Shown here: piece by piece, positions 1 to 4,923 of the stretch | Layout of the letters: the number at the start of each line of letters is the position of its first letter | Numbering within the stretch: position 1 is the first letter of the stretch | Origin: Spirochaetaceae bacterium | GTDB lineage: Bacteria > Spirochaetota > Spirochaetia > Treponematales > Breznakiellaceae | Length of the DNA: 12,054 bases | Direction: 5' to 3' | Assembly (NCBI GenBank): GCA_031255655.1 | Contig: JAIRSB010000233.1 | Span: 1-12,054 of the forward strand | Notes under the pieces: generated by a model | What the model was told of the DNA's origin: nothing | The model's database searches: none | The model's input: the letters and a program-made list of their open reading frames with translations, nothing else | Program-made: the position numbers and the translations under genes

Positions 1-521
1 TTAGCCCGCTTTCTGCTGAGAAATTACCGTCTGGTTTAGACGGGCTGATACTTGGCGGCGGCTACCCGGAATTGTACGCGGCGGAGTTGTCAGCGTATAA
101 AACCATGCTTGCCGCGAGAAAAAGTGCAGTGGACGGTGGCATACCTACGATAGCGGAATGCGGTGGTTTCATGTATCTGCACCGCGAGGTAGAAGGCGCG
201 GACGGCGTGCTTTATCCGCTTGCCGCAGTAATTGACGCTTGCTGCGAAAATAAAAGGCGGCTCGTCCGCTTTGGTTACGCCGAATTTAGGGCAAACGTGG
301 ACAATCTTTTGTGTTCCGAAGGCGGCGTTCTGCGTGGACACGAATTTCATTACTGGGATTCCGATTGTCCAGGAGACGCTTTTACTGCCTTAAAGCCTGT
401 TTCAGGCAAGAGCTGGAAATGCGTAATCGTGTCGGAAACATTGCTGGCGGGTTTCCCGCACTTTCACTTCTGCTCCGCACCGGACGCGGCGGAGCGGTTT
501 TTGACTATATGCGGGGCATAG
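1..521 (+). CDS. cbiA: Cobyrinate a,c-diamide synthase, C-terminal part (5' end outside window)
   Basis: The frame is open from base 3, so only the C-terminal glutamine-amidotransferase half is present (about 172 residues). In the family, the complete enzyme uses ATP and glutamine to amidate the a and c side chains of cob(y)rinate or its hydrogeno form in cobalamin synthesis. Visible landmarks of the CobB/CobQ-type amidotransferase domain are LGGGYPELYA near the left edge, then AECGGFMYL with the nucleophilic cysteine, then GHEFHY, and near the C-terminus the PHFHF segment, which corresponds to the usual H-x-HF catalytic-histidine region. The stop is at 519-521 and a strong hairpin follows within a few bases. 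The gene converges on the regulator at 574-924. No other cobalamin gene is visible. Whether it belongs to the aerobic (CobB) or anaerobic (CbiA) branch cannot be decided from this piece. Confidence 0.9.
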   Translation, partial: SPLSAEKLPSGLDGLILGGGYPELYAAELSAYKTMLAARKSAVDGGIPTIAECGGFMYLHREVEGADGVLYPLAAVIDACCENKRRLVRFGYAEFRANVDNLLCSEGGVLRGHEFHYWDSDCPGDAFTALKPVSGKSWKCVIVSETLLAGFPHFHFCSAPDAAERFLTICGA

Positions 522-523
522 AG

Positions 524-547
524 CCGCGCAAAGTAAACTTTGCGCGG
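524..547. terminator. Hairpin between convergent genes, probable bidirectional terminator
   Basis: A perfect inverted repeat with arms CCGCGCAAAGT (524-534) and ACTTTGCGCGG (537-547) begins three bases after the cbiA stop codon. A second small GC hairpin, GCGGC/GCCGC (548-561), follows. The site lies between two convergent genes. There is no clear T-run on either side, so it may act as a transcription barrier or mRNA-end protector rather than a textbook intrinsic terminator. Confidence 0.5.
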
Positions 548-573
548 GCGGCGGCAGCCGCAACACCAGTCCG

Positions 574-924
574 CTAGCCAATTTCGATTAGCTCTTCAAA
601 ACGCTTGTCAATATCGTTTAATATGCCACGGCGCAGGTCTTGAATCTTATGCACTGGGACAAGTTTTTCCGGTTCCGGCGAAACTTCCGGCAGCAAAAGA
701 CGGTATGCTTCAACGTGCAACGCTTCGGCGAGCTTCGCCAGCGTTTTATCACTTACCCAAGTTCTGCAACCTTCAATAAAATTAACTGTTTGAACCGAAA
801 CATCCGCCAGTTCAGCCAGTTTTTCCTGAGAAATCTCCAACTTTTTACGCCTGTCCTTGATATTCGCCGCCAATAATTTTCGCAGCGATAAAGATGCTTC
901 CGTTTGCCTCACAGCGATTATCAT
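574..924 (-). CDS. XRE-family helix-turn-helix regulator
   Basis: This is a 116-residue protein. Residues about 18-75 form a Cro/C1-type DNA-binding domain: NIKDRRKKLEISQEKLAELA, then DVSVQTVNFIEG as the recognition region, then TLAKLAEALHVEAYRLL. The C-terminal 40 residues are charged (EPEKLVPVHKIQDLRRG) and match no domain I recognise; they may serve dimerisation. The ATG at 922-924 has no convincing Shine-Dalgarno, so a GTG four codons later is an alternative start. The gene is divergent from the methyltransferase gene at 1030 and shares its AT-rich control region, so autoregulation and control of that neighbour are the simplest hypothesis. The regulatory target is inference; the fold assignment is secure. 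Confidence 0.85.
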   Translation of the reverse strand: MIIAVRQTEASLSLRKLLAANIKDRRKKLEISQEKLAELADVSVQTVNFIEGCRTWVSDKTLAKLAEALHVEAYRLLLPEVSPEPEKLVPVHKIQDLRRGILNDIDKRFEELIEIG

Positions 925-940
925 AAAGTAATATTAAGTA

Positions 941-969
941 TTGACAATTTAATAATAATAAGTGATTAT
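941..969 (+). promoter_or_regulatory. Predicted sigma-70-type promoter of the methyltransferase gene
   Basis: A consensus -35 TTGACA (941-946) is followed after 17 bp by GATTAT (964-969), which matches 4 of 6 positions of TATAAT. The start point would be near 976, giving a leader of about 54 nt that contains the palindrome at 996-1008. Confidence 0.45.
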
Positions 970-992
970 AGTTTAATTATATTAAGTGAACA
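965..992 (-). promoter_or_regulatory. Predicted promoter of the XRE regulator
   Basis: On the minus strand a perfect TATAAT -10 box occupies 965-970. A weak -35 (TGTTCA, 987-992) lies 16 bp upstream. Transcription would start near 958, about 34 nt before the ATG. The -10 overlaps that of the opposing promoter, so the two promoters should compete. Confidence 0.4.
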
Positions 993-995
993 CAT

Positions 996-1008
996 CTAAT
1001 CTGATTAG
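996..1008. promoter_or_regulatory. 13-bp palindrome, candidate operator
   Basis: CTAATC-T-GATTAG is a perfect dyad with 6-bp arms. It lies between the predicted +1 and the start codon of the methyltransferase gene and upstream of the regulator's promoter. Size and symmetry suit a dimeric XRE-type repressor. Binding by the neighbouring regulator is inference. Confidence 0.4.
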
Positions 1009-1029
1009 GCGTGCGATAAGGATGCTTAG

Positions 1030-1923
1030 ATGGGAAAAGAAAAAAATCCAGCCCGTGTAGGGGCGGGGGTGAACGAAGGGTTTTTTAGCAGGCTTTACGA
1101 TAATTTTTTCAGCAATGAAATCGTATGGCCTTTCACGAAACTGCTGATAAAAGGTCTTCACCTTTTTAGTTACAGCTTTCGGGCGAAGTTGGGGCTTATT
1201 TCACCCAAACCTGAGTACGCGCGTTGTGTTTTTTCGGGTGCTTTTCTTGGGAAATCACTGGGTTATAAAAAGATAAGCATGATTGAGTTCGGGGTTGCCG
1301 GCGGACGTGGGCTTACCGCACTGGAAAAACACGCCGAAGTAATAGGGCGAGAGATGGGCATTGAAATAGAAGTTTACGGTTTTGATACAGGAAAAGGTCT
1401 GCCTAAGACTAACGATTACCGCGATTTGCCATATATTTGGCGTGAAGGTTTTTACAAGATGGATGTGGAAAAGCTGAAAAGCCGTTTGCGTTCGGCAAAG
1501 CTAGTAATCGGCGATGTAGGTGAAACTGTTGCCAAATTTTTTGACGATTATAATCCCGCGCCCGTCGCCGCTGTCATGTTTGACATGGATTTCTATTCAT
1601 CAACTGTTCCCGCGCTGCATATGTTCGAGGCGGACGATTCGAGGCTTTTGCCGCGTATATGCACGTATTTTGACGATATAGGCAACAGCGCCTTTGACTA
1701 TAACTATTGTTTCAGCGATTATACCGGAGAGCGGCTTGCTATCCGCGAGTTTAATGAGAAGCATGATAAGCGAAAAATATCGCCGGACTTTGGCTTACTT
1801 GCGGATAAATTCAGAGAATCATGGTACAGCGGAATCTTTTATGTCCATTTGTTCGAGCACGCGAAATATAACGAGGGAGTTTTTGATAAAGAGACAGACC
1901 ATTCCGCGGAATTATCACTTTAG
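1030..1923 (+). CDS. TylF-like class I methyltransferase-fold protein
   Basis: This is a 297-residue protein resembling the TylF/MycF (macrocin O-methyltransferase-like) group of SAM-dependent enzymes. MIEFGVAGGRGL (84-95) is the glycine-rich SAM-binding loop. VYGFDTGKGLP (115-125) matches the family's conserved 'FD-x-x-x-GLP' segment. MFDMDFYSSTVPAL (183-196) and YFDDIG (213-218) fit the later acidic, metal-binding region. The first 60 residues are basic and aromatic and have no recognised domain. The ATG at 1030 has AAGGA 7 nt upstream (1018-1022). It stands alone, divergent from the XRE regulator, with no sugar-biosynthesis or polyketide genes nearby, so the substrate cannot be named. Related orphan genes often occur in surface-glycan loci. 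The fold is fairly certain and the activity is not. Confidence 0.7.
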   Translation: MGKEKNPARVGAGVNEGFFSRLYDNFFSNEIVWPFTKLLIKGLHLFSYSFRAKLGLISPKPEYARCVFSGAFLGKSLGYKKISMIEFGVAGGRGLTALEKHAEVIGREMGIEIEVYGFDTGKGLPKTNDYRDLPYIWREGFYKMDVEKLKSRLRSAKLVIGDVGETVAKFFDDYNPAPVAAVMFDMDFYSSTVPALHMFEADDSRLLPRICTYFDDIGNSAFDYNYCFSDYTGERLAIREFNEKHDKRKISPDFGLLADKFRESWYSGIFYVHLFEHAKYNEGVFDKETDHSAELSL

Positions 1924-1982
1924 CAAGTTGGTAAATCCACGGGGCTATGGACCAATCAATAAGATAGGCATAAAAACAAGCT

Positions 1983-2067
1983 GAGTAAATCCGGCCTCGG
2001 CCTCTCGGATTACTCCATTTCCTCGTAATCCTCATGGCCGCATAATTTTTCCTCCCAAGAAATTATG
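1983..2067. other. Cluster of overlapping stem-loops downstream of the methyltransferase gene
   Basis: Three inverted repeats follow one another. GAGTAAATCCG (1983-1993) pairs with CGGATTACTC (2006-2015), with one bulge. GGATTAC (2007-2013) can instead pair with GTAATCC (2025-2031). CATAATTT (2041-2048) pairs with AAATTATG (2060-2067). The first two share a strand and exclude each other. They could terminate the upstream transcript or be remnants of mobile-element ends. There is no coding signal between 1924 and 2070. Confidence 0.4.
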
Positions 2068-2070
2068 ATT

Positions 2071-2161
2071 GCTTATTAGAGTTGTTTAGAAACTTCAGTT
2101 TCTAAACAACAACCGCTAAAAAATGACTTGGGAGACAGCCAACCGGGTTGTCGAACAAGTC
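2071..2161. repeat. Double-hairpin repeat, copy 1
   Basis: The core is 81 bp (2081-2161), with weaker similarity to copy 2 in the 10 bp before it. Hairpin A (2081-2110) has arms GTTGTTTAGAAAC and GTTTCTAAACAAC around a TTCA loop and is perfect. A linker containing CTAAAAAATGA leads to hairpin B (2125-2161), whose outer GACTTG/CAAGTC and inner parts pair but are interrupted by a 3x3 internal loop. Copy 2 at 2498-2578 is the same length and about 88% identical. Confidence 0.85.
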
Positions 2162-2487
2162 CATTATACCATACCTTCCGTTACCTTGAGGAAAAATAAA
2201 TGTTGATGCCTTGTTTGCCGTTTCGGATTATTGACAAGACGGAGAATATACGGCACTCTATTTTTATAATTATAGAAAGGTATCGAATCGCTCCGCTTCC
2301 GCGGGGTGCTTGGTTTGTCTGGAAAAACCAAAAATTCCTGACAAGATGTTCCGTGTTGAGGGGACTCTAAGGCTATGGGGATTTGCCCCCTCCCCCCGGC
2401 TTTGCCGTGGGACACAAACAGTTTGACCTTTACGGGATTATGAAAAACACTACCGTCAATGAACCGCTCAAAGTTCTATGACAGCAG
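2162..2487. other. Non-coding spacer between the two repeats
   Basis: No gene can be supported here. One minus-strand open frame (2164-2415) lacks a ribosome-binding site and resembles nothing I recognise. Two GC-rich hairpins are visible: GGGG-ATTTG-CCCC at 2377-2389, and CCGGCTTTGCCG at 2396-2407. The latter is the reverse complement of a 12-nt core found again at 2961-2972. The stretch may be debris of a decayed element bounded by the repeats. Confidence 0.4.
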
Positions 2488-2578
2488 GCATAATAGGGTT
2501 GTTCAGAAACTTCGGTTTCTAAACAACGACCACTAAAAAATGACTTGTACGACAACCAATCGGGTTGTCGTACAAGTC
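2488..2578. repeat. Double-hairpin repeat, copy 2
   Basis: The core is 2498-2578. Hairpin A (2498-2527) has one mismatch compared with copy 1. Hairpin B is perfect here: GACTTGTACGACAACC (2542-2557), loop AATCG, and GGTTGTCGTACAAGTC (2563-2578). The repeat ends directly before the transposase remnant, the usual position of a left-end hairpin in IS200/IS605-type elements. A REP/MITE-like element is the alternative reading. Confidence 0.85.
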
Positions 2579-2580
2579 TA

Positions 2581-2995
2581 ACGAAAGACGCAAAGAGCTT
2601 AGTCCGCAGTGTATGGGATTGCAAGTATCATATCATGTGGACATTGTATGGCGAATTGCAGAAATACTTTGGAGAAGTATTCAATGAGTCGGCAAGGCAG
2701 CGTGAGAGTCGGATATTGGAGGAGCCTATATGCCCGAACACATCCATGTGTTGATAGAGATACAAACGAAACACTCTGTTGCCCAAGTTTCAGGGTATAT
2801 CAAAGGGAAAAATGCAATATTAATTTCCCGGAACTACATGGAATACGGCGGAATTTCAGCCGGACGGACGAGTTTGGGTGTTCAAGGTGGCCGCGTGGGA
2901 TTATCGTCTTTAGGCGGTTTCTGAACACGCCGCTTCGAGCGGTTCATAAATTCAAGCCGTCGGCAAAGCCGGTGGTATTTGACATCGCCGCATAA
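2581..2995 (+). pseudogene. tnpA: Broken IS200/IS605-family TnpA (Y1 HUH transposase)
   Basis: Three frames together rebuild an IS200-type transposase. Segment 1 (2581-2724) reads RSVWDCKYHIMW, then YGELQKYFGEVFNESARQ and RILEE; about eight residues normally present after the first motif are missing. A one-base shift near 2725 opens segment 2 with MPEHIHVLIEI (HUH motif at 2739-2747) and SVAQVSGYIKGKNAI. A second shift near 2838 opens segment 3 with IRRNFSRTDEFG and WPRGIIV. The conserved 'A-Y-I-R-N-Q' segment carrying the nucleophilic tyrosine cannot be found in any frame, and the N-terminal start is also missing. The gene is therefore inactive. Intact family members are about 130-155 residues, so this covers most of the original. 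The family assignment is firm; the element boundaries are not. Confidence 0.85.
2957..2975. repeat. Hairpin at the end of the transposase remnant, possible IS right end
   Basis: CCGTCGGC (2957-2964) and GCCGGTGG (2968-2975) form an 8-bp stem with two G-T wobbles around an AAA loop. The position, at the 3' end of tnpA, fits the right-end hairpin of IS200-type elements. TATTT follows, so a weak terminator is also possible. Confidence 0.35.
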
Positions 2996-3018
2996 ATTGT
3001 ATTTAGTAGGAGAAAATT

Positions 3019-3318
3019 GTGGAAATAACTAAAACTATATCTGCCGATACCGCTACGCTGGTCATTACCGGCAAATTAAGCGCCGCCACAGCCGATGAAT
3101 TCAGCGCGGCAGTAGACCTTGCCCTTGGCGAAGCCAAAAACCTTGTACTGGATTTCAAGGAAATTAATTATCTTGCTTCCGCGGGGTTGCGGGTACTAGT
3201 TTCTGCCCAGAAAAAACTGAAAGCCTCAGGTGGGACTCTCTGTTTGCTTCATGTATGCAAAGAGGTCATGGAAGTTTTTGAAATTACTGGGCTTGACGAT
3301 GTTTTTGACATCCGATAA
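3019..3318 (+). CDS. STAS-domain anti-anti-sigma factor (SpoIIAA/RsbV type)
   Basis: This 99-residue protein is a single STAS domain. It has LVITGKLSAATADEF at the N-terminus, NLVLDFKEINYLASAGLRVL (41-60), which is the conserved switch strand and loop, and GTLCLLHVCKEVMEVFEITG followed by LDDVF at the C-terminus. In this family a serine in the loop is phosphorylated by an RsbW/SpoIIAB-type kinase. The unphosphorylated form sequesters the kinase, which releases a sigma factor or another target. Ser54 is the likely site; the aspartate that often precedes it is Ala53 here. The start is GTG with AGGAG 6 nt upstream (3008-3012). It begins 23 nt after the transposase remnant. No kinase or PP2C phosphatase gene is visible, so its partners must be encoded elsewhere. 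A role in controlling the sigma factor or secretion genes downstream is inference from position. Confidence 0.9.
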   Translation: MEITKTISADTATLVITGKLSAATADEFSAAVDLALGEAKNLVLDFKEINYLASAGLRVLVSAQKKLKASGGTLCLLHVCKEVMEVFEITGLDDVFDIR

Positions 3319-3329
3319 AGGGGATAAAA

Positions 3330-3479
3330 GTGGTGGAACCGCGCTGCGGGCATGTTGAAATGTACCCGGAGTATCGTATCGGACCAAAAGACGAATCGTT
3401 GAGAATGGCACTTAAAAAAATCGAAGGCGTAAGGAGGTGTTTTCGCGGATTTAGTCGTCCGGCAGCGGATCGATTCTAA
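3330..3479 (+). CDS. Small ORF after the STAS gene, unrecognised (49 aa)
   Basis: The frame starts at GTG 3330 with AAAGGGG (3317-3323) 6 nt upstream, a spacing good enough for real translation, and 11 nt after the STAS stop. It encodes a basic peptide beginning VVEPRCGHVEMYPEYRIG and containing LRMALKKIEG. I recognise no family. A second gene in this position would often be the partner kinase, but no ATP-binding motif is visible. It could be the truncated start of a longer lost gene or a genuine small protein. A purine-rich AAGGAGGTG at 3431-3439 inside it has no usable start codon behind it. Confidence 0.3.
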   Translation: MVEPRCGHVEMYPEYRIGPKDESLRMALKKIEGVRRCFRGFSRPAADRF

Positions 3480-3558
3480 ACCGGTGGTAAATGGTACCAA
3501 TTAACAAACTCTGTGTAAGAAACCTGTTGTCCTGCGGTAATAATATCAATACTGGTTT

Positions 3559-3789
3559 ATGTGTGATTTTGAAGATATTCTGACTGTACTATTGGATTAC
3601 TATGGTAATTTTGAATGTAACAGCCATATAGTATCGTTTTTATCGCAGGCTGAATTTTATTATGGTTCCGGCGCAGGGTTGAGTTTGACAGACAATGGAC
3701 TGGAGGGTATTGCCGTGGATTCCGGCGGCCCGCCTGTTTTCCCGTCTCCAAAAAATCCGGCGGACAAGGGACCTTATGAATCAGAATAA
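3559..3789 (+). CDS. Possible 76-aa acidic protein overlapping the sigma-factor start
   Basis: The frame runs from ATG 3559 to a stop 14 bases inside the sigma-factor gene. It begins MCDFEDILTVLLDYYGNFE and ends in a proline- and glycine-rich tail. No Shine-Dalgarno precedes it and no family is recognised. A short overlap with the next start could give translational coupling, but the frame may equally be chance. The rest of the interval 3480-3775 shows only the promoter-like sequence listed separately. Confidence 0.2.
   Translation: MCDFEDILTVLLDYYGNFECNSHIVSFLSQAEFYYGSGAGLSLTDNGLEGIAVDSGGPPVFPSPKNPADKGPYESE
3685..3713 (+). promoter_or_regulatory. Weak promoter candidate upstream of the sigma-factor gene
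   Basis: A consensus TTGACA (3685-3690) is followed after exactly 17 bp by TATTGC (3708-3713), a poor -10. Transcription would begin near 3720 and leave about 56 nt of leader. If real, it would drive the sigma gene and the secretion genes behind it. The site also fits inside the doubtful ORF at 3559-3789. Confidence 0.25.
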
Positions 3790-4312
3790 CGGAGACTGGC
3801 TGGACGCTGTGTACGTCCGGTTTAAGGACAAAATATACGGCTATTTTTTGAAAAAACTGAATTACCCGGAAGCGGCGGAAGATCTCTGCTCCCAGGTGTT
3901 TCTGGAAATAGCGAAAAACATCGGTCGTTTTGACAAAACCAAATCTTCTGAATCGACATGGATATATTCCATCTGCCGTAATCTATGCAACCGCCGCCTT
4001 AGAGATTTTTATAAACGCCGGAATATCATAATGAATTCCAGCAGCACCCTGGTACATGATGAAAGGGAAGTAAGCTACGAAAGCCTTGAAACCGAACGCA
4101 TTATCGCGGCGGATATACTTGCGGACGCGCTGTCCCGGCTGGATACGGACAAAAGCCGCGTTATCGTACTTTCGTATTATCATGGATTAAATCCCAAAGA
4201 GATTGCCGACCGGCTTGGATTGACTTACACCAATGTTTGCGTTCTCAAATCCCGAGCTCTTAAAGAACTGCGAAAAATTCTAAACGACGAAGAAATAAAG
4301 CCCAGACTGTGA
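3776..4312 (+). CDS. ECF-type RNA polymerase sigma factor
   Basis: The 178-residue protein has the two-domain ECF sigma architecture. Region 2 runs from about residue 8 to 80: YVRFKDKIYGYFLKKLNYPE, then AAEDLCSQVFLEIAKN, then STWIYSICRNLCNRRLRDF for promoter melting and -10 contact. After a linker, region 4 at about 118-170 reads ADALSRLDTDKSRVIVLSYY, then GLNPKEIADRLGLTYTNVCV and LKSRALKELRKIL, the helix-turn-helix for the -35 element. ATG 3776 is preferred because AAGGGA (3766-3771) precedes it and region 2 starts directly behind; a longer frame from 3695 adds only non-homologous residues. No anti-sigma gene follows. Instead, the lipoprotein gene of a T6SS membrane complex starts 33 nt downstream, which makes regulation of that cluster or autoregulation likely. 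The target promoters cannot be identified here. Confidence 0.9.
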   Translation: MNQNNGDWLDAVYVRFKDKIYGYFLKKLNYPEAAEDLCSQVFLEIAKNIGRFDKTKSSESTWIYSICRNLCNRRLRDFYKRRNIIMNSSSTLVHDEREVSYESLETERIIAADILADALSRLDTDKSRVIVLSYYHGLNPKEIADRLGLTYTNVCVLKSRALKELRKILNDEEIKPRL

Positions 4313-4345
4313 TAAGTTTTTGTGACGGAGTAAACAAAGGGTAAA

Positions 4346-4912
4346 ATGAAGATAGCTATTGCCTGCGAAAAAGTGTTTTCTAAACGAACGATACGCCGGA
4401 TTTGCCTCCGTGCCGTCCCACTCGTTTTTATTCTCTTTTTTTCCACCTGTGTCAGCCAGCAAAAGGTGGTAGTAGGGGTTTCTGGACAGTTGGCAGTAAG
4501 CTACACTGCCTATCCTTCCATTGAGGTGGACATTGCCGCCGTTACCGACGGGGAGCTTGCCGAAATCAAAGACGCGGGTGTGGAGAACTACTTTGCGCCG
4601 TACAGCGGCATCCGCGAGAAAATCGGTGCCCAAACCATGTTCTTTTCAGAAGAGCAGACAAAGCCTCTGACGCTACTTTCACGCGCGGAAATCTGGAAAA
4701 GTTGGCTGGAAAAAGACCCTTCCACTCTTGTTGTGATCGCCGGTCTGCCTCATGATCCCGATATGCCGCCGCCTCCAGTTCCGGATCCAAGGATAATAAC
4801 CGTGCCGTTAAAGAAACGGCTGATTTTTGCCTCGAATTTGTATATTTTGGTCGAACCCAAAAAGATTACGCAGGTAAAAAAAGCGCCGGTAAATCCCCAA
4901 ATAAATTTTTAA
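4346..4912 (+). CDS. tssJ: Lipoprotein, probable divergent TssJ of a type VI secretion system
   Basis: This is a 188-residue protein with a long basic N-region, a hydrophobic stretch at 23-33 and a lipobox-like FFSTC that would lipidate Cys35. Phe at -3 departs from the usual Leu/Val/Ile but is of a kind tolerated in spirochaetes. The mature part has the TssJ pattern: a beta-rich N-terminal half (VAVSYTAYPSIEVDIAAVTD region), then YFAPYSGIREKIGAQTMFFS and TKPLTLLSRAEIWKSW, then LVVIAGLP. TssJ is the outer-membrane-anchored lipoprotein that binds the periplasmic tip of TssM. Recognition rests mostly on position, directly before tssK-tssL-tssM, and on lipidation; sequence similarity alone is weak. 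A proline-rich segment DPDMPPPPVPDP and a basic tail are extra. AAAGGG (4336-4341) lies 4 nt before the start. The gap to tssK is 11 nt. Confidence 0.6.
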   Translation: MKIAIACEKVFSKRTIRRICLRAVPLVFILFFSTCVSQQKVVVGVSGQLAVSYTAYPSIEVDIAAVTDGELAEIKDAGVENYFAPYSGIREKIGAQTMFFSEEQTKPLTLLSRAEIWKSWLEKDPSTLVVIAGLPHDPDMPPPPVPDPRIITVPLKKRLIFASNLYILVEPKKITQVKKAPVNPQINF

Positions 4913-4923
4913 AGGAGTAAGCT

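Noticed and set aside
2164..2415. Minus-strand 83-codon frame between the two repeats
   Set aside because: It has no ribosome-binding site and no recognisable motif, and it runs through hairpin sequences of mobile-element debris.
2071..2578. Repeat pair considered as a CRISPR array
   Set aside because: There are only two copies, they are 417 bp apart and 81 bp long, with internal double hairpins and no cas genes. This does not fit a CRISPR array.
2581..2995. Transposase region considered as a working gene with programmed frameshifting
   Set aside because: Besides two frame changes there is an internal deletion and loss of the catalytic tyrosine segment, so decay explains it better.
3431..3439. 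AAGGAGGTG resembling a strong ribosome-binding site
   Set aside because: No start codon at a usable distance opens a frame of any length; it lies within the possible small ORF.
3695..3775. Longer sigma-factor start giving 27 more N-terminal residues
   Set aside because: There is no ribosome-binding site near 3695 and the extra residues are basic and unrelated to sigma region 2. ATG 3776 has AAGGGA at a suitable distance.
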